From an uncultured bacterium (GTDB lineage: Bacteria; Verrucomicrobiota; Lentisphaeria; Victivallales; Victivallaceae): 28,672 bases of DNA. The position numbers were made by a program, and so were the translations under genes. Below the pieces are notes generated by a model. It ran no database searches and was not told where the DNA came from. It was given only the letters and a program-made list of their open reading frames with translations. Positions within the stretch are counted from its first letter, which is position 1; each line of letters begins with the position of its first letter. Below, in pieces: positions 16,541-25,783 of the stretch. The DNA is taken from contig URVC01000060.1 of assembly GCA_900551245.1 (NCBI GenBank), positions 1-28,672 on the forward strand. The letters are read 5' to 3'.

Positions 16541-19500
16541 GTGAGAACAGCGCGATTCATCGTTACCGCTGCATTCTGGGGAGGGTTCATGCTTTCGGCC
16601 GGAACTCCTCTGGTCGGAAACGGTTCTTTCGAGGGGGAAAGGCTGCCGGGGATTCCGAACTGGTCGGGAAAGGGGAATTTCTGGCGGGGGCGCGGAGAGT
16701 GCTTCGTCACCGACCGGGAGGCGTTCGACGGGAAACATTCACTGCAGCTGAAAGCTGCCGAACCGGATTCCCGCGGGCAGAGTTCGACGGAACTTTTCAC
16801 CCTTGTTCCCGACCGGAAATACCGGGTTTCCTACTGCATCAAGCGGGATAACGAACAGGTGGACGGTCATCTGAGCCTCGAATTTTCCGCTGCGGACAAG
16901 AAGGGCTCCTTCGTCTGCCATCCGACGGCGGCGGCGAAGAAAAGATCACTCAATGCGTGGCTGACCGTGGGGGGGGAGAATCTGAATATTCTGTTCTTTC
17001 TTCCGGCCGGGAGTTCCCGGCAGTACGTTGTTCTGAAAAATGGAATTTTTTCCGTCCCTTCGGAGCTTTATGGAAAAGCTCCGGTGCAATGCCGGGCCAA
17101 GTTGTATGTTTCAGGCGTGGGAAATGTCTACATGGATAAGGTTGTAATTGAAACTGCCGACGACAAGCGGCCGGAGCAGGAGAAATCCATCGGCTTCGCT
17201 GCTGCCGAACAGGATGACGCCGCAATTCTTCTGCTGGATGTCCAGAAAAAAAGCAATCAGGTCCGTTCCGCCGCGGCGGAACAGCCGGAGAAATTCAAAT
17301 TGGAACTGCCGCCGGAATTCGATGCGAGCCCGATTCCGCCCCCGGATCTCTCCCGGTATCCCGCCGCGATCCGCAACACGAAGTTCGTCCGTGCCAGAAT
17401 CGAACGCGACGGGAAACCGGTATTTCTCATCGGAGCAGAAGGGTTGTCCCCCTTCCTCTGCAAAATGTTCGGTATCGATTTCTGGGTGAATTCCGCGTTC
17501 GGGAACCGGGTCGAAGCGGTACAGCAGGGAGATACCATCAAGACCAGACTGACGAATCTTCCGTTTCTGGAGGAGCATATCCGGGAGCATCTGCGCAGCG
17601 GAATTCTGGTCTGGCTTGACCTGCTTCAGGATTACAAGGTCTGGCATTCAAAACTGCTGCTGGAGAATTTTCCCGGCCTGTTTGTGACCCGGGAAGGTTT
17701 TTTCTGCTGGCGTCCGGAAGAGCCGCGGGCGCAATTTCTGCGCCATGCGACCTGGTTCAATGCGGTAGAGAAGGCCCGGAAGTATCCGATCTTCGTCTAT
17801 GAGCTTTTCAATGAGGTCTGTTACGAGGATCATTCTCCGTATAACTATCGGCAGTTCCGCCGGGAAATGGCGGAAAAATACGGGACGATTGAACGGGCCA
17901 ACGCGAAATGGGGGACCAGTTTCCGCTCTTTCGACGCGGTCGTTCCTCCGGGCGGCGGCAGGCTCACGGAAATCGTCAACGGAGTTTCCCCGCAACTGAA
18001 GGCGGACTGGAGTTGGTTCACGGAACGGAGATTTGCTGCAATTGCCGGAGAAAGTGTGGCATGGTTGCACAAGGTGGTGCCGGGGGCCAGAGCCACTCTG
18101 CAGTCCTATAACGGTCTGCCGTTCGATTTCCAGAATAACTTCGTCAATCCGTTTCTGGTGAATCCGCAGCTGGATCTTACTGCCGCTGAATTTGACGGAA
18201 AGATCTATCCCCAGTGGGAGGGGGCGGAAAACGAGGCGGAGATCGTCAGCAGCATGAGGCGGGATATGGATGTCAGTCTCACCCGCCTCTCCGCTCCGGA
18301 GCAGGTCGTCATCGACGGGGAATGTCGGATCGGACCGGAAGCCAAAAGCGCGACGAAGGAGAACATCGTTATCGACTTGAACGGGAAATGGCTGTTCCGT
18401 CCCGGCGTTCTGGAAGCCGAGGAGAATATGAAGTTCACGGGGTATGATGTTGCCGGCAATGTCGAGGATGCCGGTCGGCGGGAAGGATGGCAGAAGGTCG
18501 CGCTGGATACCGCCGGCTGGACTCCCGTCGACGTCCCCGGCATGTGGGGAAAACAGGGGTTCCGGAATTGCAGCGTCGGCTGGTATCGCCGGGCGTTCCG
18601 GGTGCCGGCCGGCGCACGCCGGCTGTACCTTTCCGGTCAGAAATTGTCGGATCGCGGCGATATTTACCTCAACGGCGAATTGATCCATCAGACGCTTGCC
18701 TGGAATGAACCGTTCAGCATTGACATTTCGGACAAGGTCAACCGGACCGGTGAGAATGTGATCGCCATCCGTATCTTCAACCGGTACTTTCAGGACGGCT
18801 ATTTCTTCGGTGGAATCCGCGACCGACTTTATATCACCAATCTTTCGCTGAAAGCGGTTCCCGTAACTCCGGAACAGCTTGCCTTCTTCTTTTCTCTGCG
18901 TGCTCTGCAGGGATACAGCGGCCTTTGCTGGTCCTATTTCTACATCAACTGGATGGAGGACTGGCCATCCTCCATCTTCAACCCGGAGAAATTCACTCCG
19001 GCGACTCTCGCCGCTCTGCCGGAGATCAAAACCAGAATCAACGATCTGGGCAATCTGATATTCTGGGAAAAACACCAGCCGCGCACCATCGGCGTCACCT
19101 ATTCTCTGAGTTCAGCCCGGTCGTATATCCCGAAGGACCCGAATATTCCGAATGAGCGCTCCAACGATATTGCACGTTATTACAGCGGGTCGGTATTCTC
19201 ACACCGGGGAACGGATGTCGTCAGCGATGATGTGTTGAACGACTATTCGAAAATGCGGCGTTACAGGGCGCTGATTCTCTGTTTGACCGAAGCGGTTTCC
19301 GAACAGGGCATGAAGAATCTCCGCAAATTTGCGGAGGAGGGGGGCTTGCTCATCGTCGATCGGAAATCCTTGACGAAAAGCGCGTTCGACGGCAGCCCGA
19401 TCGATGCGTCTGGATTGCTGGGGGTGGTTCGAGGCCCGTCGGCGGCGGAACCGCTGCACGAGATAGAGGTCCGCGGAGTTGCTGGCAGAATGAGTACGGT

Positions 19501-20815
19501 GTCACCTCGGCTGGCCGATGCCGGGCAGTATGCGGCATTGCAGCTGGTGGATGCCGAACCGTTTGCCCGTGCCGGGAAGCTGGTGGTCGGCGCTGTCCGC
19601 AAACTGGGAAAGGGGAAAATCATTACGTTTGCCGCGGAACTTTCCGCCGGAGATTTCGCCGCATTGTACCGCACTCTCTTTCAGAAGGCCGGGATTCCGC
19701 CGGAGTTGAAAGTGGAAGGGGGCAAATATGTCGAGCTTTTCACCCGGCAGAAAGATGGGAAGCTGCTGTGGAGCATCTTCAATCGCGGCAAGGACGCGCA
19801 GTTGCGTATTTCCGGCCGGGTTCCCGCCGGCAGTTATCTGGTTCGCGAGGCTTTTTCTGCCCGGGAGTTTTCTTCGCCTGCCGGACGGAAATTCTGGAGC
19901 GCTTCCGAGCTGGAGGCAGGAGTGACCCTGACGGCTCGAAATCTTACGCCAGTCCATCTGCTGATCGAGCCGGAGAAGTCGGAAAAAATTGCGTTTACTT
20001 CCGTTCCGGCCGAGCAGCGGGAGGCGTTGCAGAAATTTTTTCTGCCGCTGTGGGACGATTTGAAAAATCCCCGGAAACGGGTGTTGTGGTACGGGTACAC
20101 CCCTTATGCGCCGCCGATGGTGCCATCCGCGGTCAAGGTGATGCGGGAGATGGGAATCGCCGTGGATTTCATGGCGGACAGCAGTTTCTCGCCGGAACTG
20201 AAGGTGTTGCGTGGCGGGAAAAAGATTGTTGCGAAACTCAACTCCTACGATCTGCTGGTGATTCCCCGTTCCAGGGCGAAGCTCGGCGACAGTGAATGCA
20301 GGGGGCTGGAGGCTTATCTGAAGCAGGGAGGGAACATTCTTCTGCTGGCAAACCATGTTTACAACATGCACTCCTATTACAATCGCCGGATGCCGGGAAT
20401 TCTGAAGGTTCTCGGTGCCGGGGTGGTGGATGCGGCGATAGAGGATCCGGCCAATTCCCGGCTGGGGGAGGCCAGACGCTTCAACACCCGGAACGTACTG
20501 CCGCACAAAGTCATGGAAGGTGTCCGGGTTTTCGCCGCAATGGGGGCAACCACGGTGAGTCTTGCGGGGGGAGAAACGGTGCTCTCCGCGGAAGATTCAG
20601 CGCAAATCACAGGACGGAACCGCGCCATGCTTGTGCTGAAGGATACCGGTGGAAACCGCATCGCGGTGTGTGGCGACACGGAATGGCTTACGCCGGAAGG
20701 GCTCTGTCTCGCCGACAATGCGAAACTCTGGTCCAACCTGGTCGGATGGCTCTGTAACCTGGAGCCGCTTCCTGAAAACGTCGTCCGGCAAAGTGTTTCA
20801 CTGCCGGAATTTTGA
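16541..20815 (+). CDS. Very large secreted GH42-like glycosidase with inserted GH2-type domain
   Basis: 1424 aa. GTG 16541 is chosen because GGAGG ends five bases before it and a signal peptide follows directly (RTARFIVTAAFWGGFMLSAG). Residues ~25-200 look like a carbohydrate-binding beta-sandwich (VGNGSFEGERLPGIPNW). A GH42-type barrel starts at ~285: VYELFNEVCYED with E425 as likely acid/base, FRREMAEKYGTIERANAKWGTSF, and VVIDGECRIG with E594 as candidate nucleophile. Residues ~608-768 are a GH2-like jelly-roll (WYRRAFRVPAGARRLYLSG, GDIYLNGELIHQ, NVIAIRIFNR). The barrel then resumes (LRALQGYSGLCWSYFYIN). Two Rossmann-like domains resembling the GH42 trimerisation domain follow (~830-950 and ~1185-1300). 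Beta-galactosidase-like activity is plausible but unproven. Confidence 0.7.
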   Translation: MRTARFIVTAAFWGGFMLSAGTPLVGNGSFEGERLPGIPNWSGKGNFWRGRGECFVTDREAFDGKHSLQLKAAEPDSRGQSSTELFTLVPDRKYRVSYCIKRDNEQVDGHLSLEFSAADKKGSFVCHPTAAAKKRSLNAWLTVGGENLNILFFLPAGSSRQYVVLKNGIFSVPSELYGKAPVQCRAKLYVSGVGNVYMDKVVIETADDKRPEQEKSIGFAAAEQDDAAILLLDVQKKSNQVRSAAAEQPEKFKLELPPEFDASPIPPPDLSRYPAAIRNTKFVRARIERDGKPVFLIGAEGLSPFLCKMFGIDFWVNSAFGNRVEAVQQGDTIKTRLTNLPFLEEHIREHLRSGILVWLDLLQDYKVWHSKLLLENFPGLFVTREGFFCWRPEEPRAQFLRHATWFNAVEKARKYPIFVYELFNEVCYEDHSPYNYRQFRREMAEKYGTIERANAKWGTSFRSFDAVVPPGGGRLTEIVNGVSPQLKADWSWFTERRFAAIAGESVAWLHKVVPGARATLQSYNGLPFDFQNNFVNPFLVNPQLDLTAAEFDGKIYPQWEGAENEAEIVSSMRRDMDVSLTRLSAPEQVVIDGECRIGPEAKSATKENIVIDLNGKWLFRPGVLEAEENMKFTGYDVAGNVEDAGRREGWQKVALDTAGWTPVDVPGMWGKQGFRNCSVGWYRRAFRVPAGARRLYLSGQKLSDRGDIYLNGELIHQTLAWNEPFSIDISDKVNRTGENVIAIRIFNRYFQDGYFFGGIRDRLYITNLSLKAVPVTPEQLAFFFSLRALQGYSGLCWSYFYINWMEDWPSSIFNPEKFTPATLAALPEIKTRINDLGNLIFWEKHQPRTIGVTYSLSSARSYIPKDPNIPNERSNDIARYYSGSVFSHRGTDVVSDDVLNDYSKMRRYRALILCLTEAVSEQGMKNLRKFAEEGGLLIVDRKSLTKSAFDGSPIDASGLLGVVRGPSAAEPLHEIEVRGVAGRMSTVSPRLADAGQYAALQLVDAEPFARAGKLVVGAVRKLGKGKIITFAAELSAGDFAALYRTLFQKAGIPPELKVEGGKYVELFTRQKDGKLLWSIFNRGKDAQLRISGRVPAGSYLVREAFSAREFSSPAGRKFWSASELEAGVTLTARNLTPVHLLIEPEKSEKIAFTSVPAEQREALQKFFLPLWDDLKNPRKRVLWYGYTPYAPPMVPSAVKVMREMGIAVDFMADSSFSPELKVLRGGKKIVAKLNSYDLLVIPRSRAKLGDSECRGLEAYLKQGGNILLLANHVYNMHSYYNRRMPGILKVLGAGVVDAAIEDPANSRLGEARRFNTRNVLPHKVMEGVRVFAAMGATTVSLAGGETVLSAEDSAQITGRNRAMLVLKDTGGNRIAVCGDTEWLTPEGLCLADNAKLWSNLVGWLCNLEPLPENVVRQSVSLPEF

Positions 20816-20848
20816 AGAGAGCGCGGATATATGAAATAAGGTCTGGCT

Positions 20849-22894
20849 ATGATGCAGTACAAAGAGAATCGTGACGGCATTCAGGTTTCCAATGGATACT
20901 GGGAGTGCAGACATGTGAGGGAACGCGGCGGGACGATAGACGCCATCCGGATATTTCACGCGTGGAACCGGAATATTCTGGCGGCCCCCGTCTCCTGCCG
21001 GGTAATGACTGCCGCCTCATTCCTCGATCCGGAAGGGCCGGTGGAATATCGAGACGAGTTTGATGAGAACGCGGAACTGACGGTCGAAGATGTTCCAGAC
21101 GGCAGTGTAATGGTGAAAAGCAAAGCCGGGCTGATGACTGCGGCAGGGGCTTTTTCCGGCATTATGGTTCTGACGGAATATGTTTATTGGATCAATCGCA
21201 TCTCCGTCCGGCGGCGGTTTCTTTTCGGCGAAGACTCGGTGGAGCTGAACCGTGTCACGGCGGTGATGATTCCGTGCATCCCTCAGCTGGACCGTTGGAC
21301 GGCAAGAAGGTCTCCAGTTACGACGGCGGTCAATGAAACGGCGATTCAGTATCAGACGCAGTGCGGGACAAATTTCCCTAATCTGTGGGGAAAGTTCGAC
21401 AGCTTCATCACCGATTACTATGAATGGCGGGCAAGTTCGCAACTGGCCGTCTACGCGCCGGACGGACCGGCCGTCGAATTGATGCCGGATGGAAATATCA
21501 CCGGATGGGACAGGAGTTTTTCCGGTCCGGATGGATATTGCGGATATTCCTATATCAAGCGTCTGCCTGCTCCGAGGCGTCATGTGATGGGGGTGGATCC
21601 CTACTTCGGGGAGGCGATGGAGAAGGTCCGTTTCAATGGGGAATATGAATTCCGCTTTGAGCTTGCTCTGCCCAATGTTCCGGAAAACGGCTTCCGCAAA
21701 CGGGCCCTGTGGCTGGGCTCTCTTCTGCGTTTGCGGTCCGAGGCACCCTGGGTCACGGAACAGGAACTGGAGGAGATGGCGGAAAATGGTGTTCAGGTGT
21801 TGATCCACCACCATGATTGTTCGAAAGGTTTCGGGGCCTGGCCTGACGGCTCATTTTACTGGCCGACAGGAGTCTTCCCTCCTTACGACGAGACGAGACG
21901 TCGAGAGTTGAAACAACTGACGGCTGCTGCGAAAAAAAGAGGGATGAAAGTGATCCCCTATTTCAATCTTTTTGAACTTCACGACAGCTGTCTCGAACGG
22001 ATGAGGCACAATTCCGAGTGGGCGCGGCTGGTGAACGGGAAACAGAATCATTCGATCTACGGCTTTCAGACCTGCCTTGACAGCGGCTTCCGACAGTTTC
22101 TGAAGGGATATATCCGCAAGGTGCTTTCCTGCTTCGAGATGGACGGCGCCTATTTCGACGGGGTTGCTCCGGGATATTGTGAAAATCCGAGACATGCCGC
22201 CGGTCTACCCCATTATACGGTGGAAGGAACTCTTGATATTATCGAATATACACGTAAATTGATTGGAGAAGAAGGTATCATCGTAATTCACAACAGCGGG
22301 GCGCCGTGGCTTGCCGCGGAAAATCTCGCGGATATGAGTGTCTGTATGGAGTATGTGACCGGATTCCCCAATTTTGAGGGCGGAGTTCCGGATTTGGACT
22401 CGTATGATCCGATGATCTGGTACGGGAATGTTGTGCCCCGCAGCATCTGCGGTTACACGGCAATCCGTTTCTACGATCCGGACTATGATCGTCTCTGTGA
22501 CAAACTGGCGGTTTCCTGTCTGCTGAATGGAATTTATTTCAAAGGTTTTTCGCTCAATGGTGTGAATGAATATGAACGATATAAGCGTCTCTCCCGATTG
22601 ATGAAGGGGTTTGCTTCCCGGGAGTTTCGCTTTGAGAAAACCGGCAGGTTCCGGCTGGATGCCGGTACGTGTACCGCCGCGGCCTACATCTCCCGATCGA
22701 AAGCCTATGTGATCGTCGGGAATCCGATGTCCGGAGCGGCTGAGAAATGCTTTCTGCATTTTTCTCCGGAACTGTTTTCCTGGCAGGGAGAGATTGAAGT
22801 AGTGAATGAATCCGGCGAGACAATGGGAACGGATTTTCATGTGGAGGTTCCAGGATATTCCTATGTGCTTTACAGAGTTAATCTTAAAAATTAA
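20849..22894 (+). CDS. Putative TIM-barrel glycoside hydrolase
   Basis: 681 aa, no signal peptide. The first ~300 residues are beta-rich, as in the N-terminal domains of GH36-like or DUF6259-like enzymes. Residues ~300-600 read as a TIM barrel: VQVLIHHHD, KKRGMKVIPYFN, MDGAYFDGVAPGYC (D432 and D437 are candidates for catalytic or substrate-binding acids) and EEGIIVIHNSG. A C-terminal beta domain ends the protein. Two ATG codons are adjacent at 20849 and 20852; the AAGG upstream suits either. It begins 33 bases after the previous stop and so belongs to the same unit. I cannot assign a numbered GH family with certainty. Confidence 0.6.
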   Translation: MMQYKENRDGIQVSNGYWECRHVRERGGTIDAIRIFHAWNRNILAAPVSCRVMTAASFLDPEGPVEYRDEFDENAELTVEDVPDGSVMVKSKAGLMTAAGAFSGIMVLTEYVYWINRISVRRRFLFGEDSVELNRVTAVMIPCIPQLDRWTARRSPVTTAVNETAIQYQTQCGTNFPNLWGKFDSFITDYYEWRASSQLAVYAPDGPAVELMPDGNITGWDRSFSGPDGYCGYSYIKRLPAPRRHVMGVDPYFGEAMEKVRFNGEYEFRFELALPNVPENGFRKRALWLGSLLRLRSEAPWVTEQELEEMAENGVQVLIHHHDCSKGFGAWPDGSFYWPTGVFPPYDETRRRELKQLTAAAKKRGMKVIPYFNLFELHDSCLERMRHNSEWARLVNGKQNHSIYGFQTCLDSGFRQFLKGYIRKVLSCFEMDGAYFDGVAPGYCENPRHAAGLPHYTVEGTLDIIEYTRKLIGEEGIIVIHNSGAPWLAAENLADMSVCMEYVTGFPNFEGGVPDLDSYDPMIWYGNVVPRSICGYTAIRFYDPDYDRLCDKLAVSCLLNGIYFKGFSLNGVNEYERYKRLSRLMKGFASREFRFEKTGRFRLDAGTCTAAAYISRSKAYVIVGNPMSGAAEKCFLHFSPELFSWQGEIEVVNESGETMGTDFHVEVPGYSYVLYRVNLKN

Positions 22895-22902
22895 AATCAC
22901 TG

Positions 22903-22927
22903 CCCCCCCCGCCTGAAAAAAGGGGGG
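22903..22927. repeat. C-run/G-run hairpin after the cluster
   Basis: Eight C residues (22903-22910) and six G residues (22922-22927) can pair over an 11-base loop containing six A. There is no U-run, so it may slow or stop transcription, but it could equally be a simple sequence tract. Confidence 0.35.
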
Positions 22928-23023
22928 AAGGGAGCGAGGGGCGATTTCAAGAAGAATCCGGAATCTGCCGGAGAGACAAAGAAGTGTTCTGCTTTGCTGA
23001 TATGATGGGAAAGGATCGAAATC

Positions 23024-24076
23024 ATGCCGCGCGGGAAACCGGAAAAATACCTCGGAATTGCCTCCGGAATTGTTGAATTGATCAGCAGAAATAAGATCCG
23101 CCGGGGCCAGGCATTGCCTTCGGAACGCCAACTGGCGCTGGATTTTCACTGCAGCCAGTTGACAATCCGCAAAGCATTGCGGAAATTGGAGCAGGAGAAT
23201 CTGATCCACAAAGTGCCGTCCATAGGAAATTTTGCCGGGCCCCGGTCAGAGCCGGGAAATGTGCCCCAGCTGATAGGGATCGTCTTTCCGGACGATGATA
23301 TTTACTATTACCGGCTTCTGATTCGTCTGGAACGTATTTTTGAATCCCTGAATCTCTACCCGATTATCAAACTGACCAATCGTATTGCAACTCGCGAGGA
23401 TGAGGTTCTTGAATTTTTTTGTACGCAGGGCGTGCGTGCGGTGATTGCCGTCCCCAATGAACAATGTGCCAAACGGTATGAGCAATTGCGTTGTCCTGTA
23501 ATCTTTTTTGACCTTTTCCCGGAGGAAAGCCAGATTCCCCGTGTAATTTCCGATGATTTTGCCGGGGCGGTTTCCGCGGTGGAATATCTCTATGCCCTCG
23601 GGCATCGGCGGATCGCCTACATCGGGAGTGCGCTTGACCCGTCCTCCCGCAGCCGTTTTGACGGATATCAGACTGTTTTGAAGAAACACGGTCTCGAAAT
23701 TGACAAAAAATACATCAAAAATCATTCGCTTACGCGTGAATGGGGAAAACAGGCTGTACGAGAACTGCTTGAGCTTCCCGAACCGCCGGAGGCGGTCTTC
23801 TGCGGAAATGATACCGCGGCGGCGGGAGTTATCCGCTATTGCATCGCCAACCGCATAGAAATTCCGGCGCAACTTTCGGTCATCGGTTTTGGCGATACGG
23901 AAATTGCGGAAGATCTTTCTCTCTCCAGTGTCAGCCAACATTCTGACAAACTGGCTGCGGTAATTTCAGAGAACCTCATATTGTTGCTGACCGGGCGCGA
24001 GATTCCCCGGGAAACGGTGATTCCCACGACCCTCATCATACGACATTCCACCGGTTCCAGGCTGTCGGAGCCGTGA
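23024..24076 (+). CDS. Transcription regulator, GntR-type HTH with LacI-type sensor
   Basis: 350 aa. GntR winged helix at ~8-70 (ASGIVELISRNKIRRGQALPSERQLA, HCSQLTIRKALRKLEQENLIHKV), followed by a periplasmic-binding-protein-like domain from ~82 (LIGIVFPDDDIYYYRLL, VEYLYALGHRRIAYIG, PEAVFCGNDTAAAGVIRY, QLSVIGFGDTEIAEDLSLSSV). Same architecture as the regulator at 6400-7422 but clearly diverged in sequence. It probably senses a sugar from the 9078-22894 cluster, which ends 129 bases before its start, or the rhamnose-type products of the downstream GH78. SD GGAAAGGA lies nine bases before the ATG. Confidence 0.88.
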   Translation: MPRGKPEKYLGIASGIVELISRNKIRRGQALPSERQLALDFHCSQLTIRKALRKLEQENLIHKVPSIGNFAGPRSEPGNVPQLIGIVFPDDDIYYYRLLIRLERIFESLNLYPIIKLTNRIATREDEVLEFFCTQGVRAVIAVPNEQCAKRYEQLRCPVIFFDLFPEESQIPRVISDDFAGAVSAVEYLYALGHRRIAYIGSALDPSSRSRFDGYQTVLKKHGLEIDKKYIKNHSLTREWGKQAVRELLELPEPPEAVFCGNDTAAAGVIRYCIANRIEIPAQLSVIGFGDTEIAEDLSLSSVSQHSDKLAAVISENLILLLTGREIPRETVIPTTLIIRHSTGSRLSEP

Positions 24077-24095
24077 CGGGGAAACAACCGTTTTT
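24076..24095 (+). terminator. Weak terminator after regulator gene
   Basis: ACGG (24076-24079) pairs with CCGT (24088-24091) and is followed by T residues. The stem is only 4 bp, overlapping the stop codon, so the call is tentative. Confidence 0.3.
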
Positions 24096-24217
24096 CTGAA
24101 TTTATTTCTAGTGGCGGGCACCTTGCGACCGTTTTTGAATTGCAGCAACCGGATCAGTATCTCATAGGGATGTTTTCTCTCGGAGCGAGACATGTTCCGA
24201 TTGAAGTTTTGCTCTCG

Positions 24218-24327
24218 CCCTTTGCCGGCAGCGAAACCGGCAGAGGGTGTTCCGAATCCTTATTCCCAACCTTGTGGATAAGACCTCCAGAAAGCCTCCT
24301 TGCAACGGTGGAGTCCGCGAGATTGTA
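24218..24327. repeat. Structured ~110-bp repeat element, copy B
   Basis: Same design and orientation as copy A at 8395-8505. First stem CCCTTTGCCGG (24218-24228) and CCGGCAGAGGG (24237-24247) with an 8-base loop; closing pair TGCAA (24301-24305) and TTGTA (24323-24327) using one wobble. The right-hand third (CTCCT...GCGAGATT) aligns with copy A without gaps. It lies between the second regulator and the insertion sequence; it also fills most of the gene-free stretch 24077-24498. Confidence 0.65.
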
Positions 24328-24356
24328 ATGCCCCTTTTTTTCAAGGGCGGCATTAC
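24325..24356. repeat. Hairpin GTAATGCCCC / GGGCGGCATTAC
   Basis: Inverted repeat with a one-base bulge and a T-rich loop, abutting the end of copy B. Its right arm begins at the tentative left end of the insertion sequence, so it may be partly formed by the IS terminus, or be a bidirectional terminator. Confidence 0.4.
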
Positions 24357-25606
24357 GTAGAAGCAGTCAAAAAAAAATTTGACAATCTCCCAATGAGATT
24401 TTTCTGTACATTACGTTGGCATTTTGACTTCTCTTTTTCAAGTTTCCACGACTGAATCAGCCGATATTTTACTCGTTTTTCCTGCCCAAATCCTCCTATT
24501 ATGCGGTCTGCCTCATCAAAAAGCAGAATCTCTCCATGTTGTATGCAATATTGCGTAATCCCAACTTTACTTCCGCCCCGTTTATCCCGATGGTCCTCAG
24601 AATAAGATTCCTGGCTCGCTGTGTCATGCTTCCGAACACATGTTCTATTCTGGAACGAGTCCTGGCTCTTGTCCGGTTTCCCTGTTTCTCCCATGAGGTC
24701 AAAGGATGTCCATTGCATCCTTCCTCTGCAGATGCGCCCGGAATCTACCCTTTTTCAGATTCGCCTCTCTTTCCCTTGAACGATACGCGCTGTCCGCATA
24801 AACATCCCTGCTTGTGTTGGTTTCATCGAGGAGCTCTTCAAACACATTGCCGTCGTGAACGGAGGCATCCGTAACCTTGTAATTCCGAATGAGTTTGTAT
24901 TTGACATCCGCTTCCACATGGTTCTTGTAGCCGTAGTAGTTCTTCCCATTCTTCTGAACCCAGCGGGCGTCCGTGTCTTTCTGCCGCTTCTTCGCTTCGT
25001 TCCAATTTTCAACCGGAGGATTTCCTTCTTTGATCGCCTTGTTTTCATCGCGGGTATTGCGTTGCGTAGGAACTCGAACGATGGTTGCATCGACAATTTG
25101 CCCCTTCTTCGCAACAAATCCTGACTCGGCAAGAAACGCATTGAACTTGTCAAATAGCTTCCGCGTGAGCTTGTGTTCCTCCAGTTTCGAACGGAAGAGC
25201 CAGATTGTCTTCGCATCGGAAACACGGCTGTCAAGCGCCATATCCAGAAAACGCATAAAACTCAGACGATCCATGATCTGATATTCCATCTCGTCATCGC
25301 TCAAATTATACAACGACTGCAGAATCAGTATCTTGAACATCATCACCACATCAAATGGTCGGCGGCCGGCATTACTCTTGTGCTCATGGTCATATATGAC
25401 CTCAAGATCTCTGCGAAATTTTTCCCACGGCACAAATTCTTTCAGCTGCGGAAGCATGTCGCCGTTCTCTGTCAAATAAGCCAGACGATTGTCTCTGTCA
25501 AATAAGCCGTTCAGCATCCTGCTCTCCTGTCATTGATGCTGTAATATACTTTCTCTTGCAGTCTTTTCCTGTTACTCAATTTCTCCTCAAATAAATAGAG
25601 GCACCC
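24345..25606 (-). mobile_element. IS5-family insertion sequence (ends tentative)
   Basis: Contains one transposase coding region read on the minus strand. The right end is proposed at GAGGCACCC (25598-25606), since its complement GGGTGCCTC looks like an IS5-type terminus; the only comparable sequence on the left is GGGCGGCATTACG at 24345, with weak agreement. No matching target duplication was found, so one end may be eroded. It separates the second regulator from the GH78 gene. Confidence 0.45.
24499..25517 (-). pseudogene. IS5-family DDE transposase, frameshifted
   Basis: N-terminal frame 25517-24699 (272 aa) carries NRLAYLTENGDML, the family helix LILQSLYNLSDDEMEYQIMDR, the first catalytic Asp in QIVDATIVRVP, KNYYGYKNH and the second Asp in VYADSAYRSRE. 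It runs into TGA after QRKDAMDIL. The C-terminal part, including the catalytic Glu in RTRSRIEHVFGSM and GLRNIAYNMERF, continues in the -1 frame to TAA at 24499; reading -1 at about 24715-24730 restores the expected GCNGHPLTSWEKQGNRTRA. I see no classic A-rich slippery site, so a one-base deletion is more likely than programmed frameshifting. The N-terminal ATG has SD GGAG. Confidence 0.85.
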
Positions 25607-25725
25607 TACATCGATAAGTCTGTTCCGTCAAGTGTTGGATTTGATTCCGAAACGAAATTTGAAGAAATAGTTATTCGCAGTGAAAGTCAAGTAAAGAACC
25701 AAATAAGTGTTGGAAAGCATGATAC
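25607..25725. other. Gene-free, AT-rich stretch before the GH78 operator
   Basis: No gene or repeat seen between the proposed right end of the insertion sequence and the phased half-sites. Base composition matches the AT-richer GH78 gene rather than the GC-richer cluster to the left. Confidence 0.4.
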
Positions 25726-25765
25726 TGCGCAATCAGATTGCGCACTATTGCGCGTTTATTGCGCA
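25726..25765. promoter_or_regulatory. Operator-like array of four ATTGCGC half-sites
   Basis: A perfect palindrome TGCGCAAT-CAG-ATTGCGCA (25726-25744) is followed by ATTGCGCG (25747-25754) and ATTGCGCA (25758-25765). The three forward half-sites start 10 and 11 bases apart, so they face the same side of the helix. The array lies 19 bases upstream of the -35 box of the GH78 promoter, a position suited to an activator or a cooperative repressor. The binding protein is unknown. Confidence 0.7.
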
Positions 25766-25783
25766 GAATTTTTAAAAAACTGG

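Noticed and set aside
22903..22927. Poly-C/poly-G hairpin as a definite terminator
   Set aside because: It lacks a U-run and might be a slippage tract; retained only as a low-confidence repeat.
25466..25508. 17-bp direct repeat TCTCTGTCAAATAAGCC inside the transposase N-terminus
   Set aside because: Both copies lie in normal coding sequence that fits the family (FDRDNRLAYLTENGD); probably chance or an old small duplication without function.
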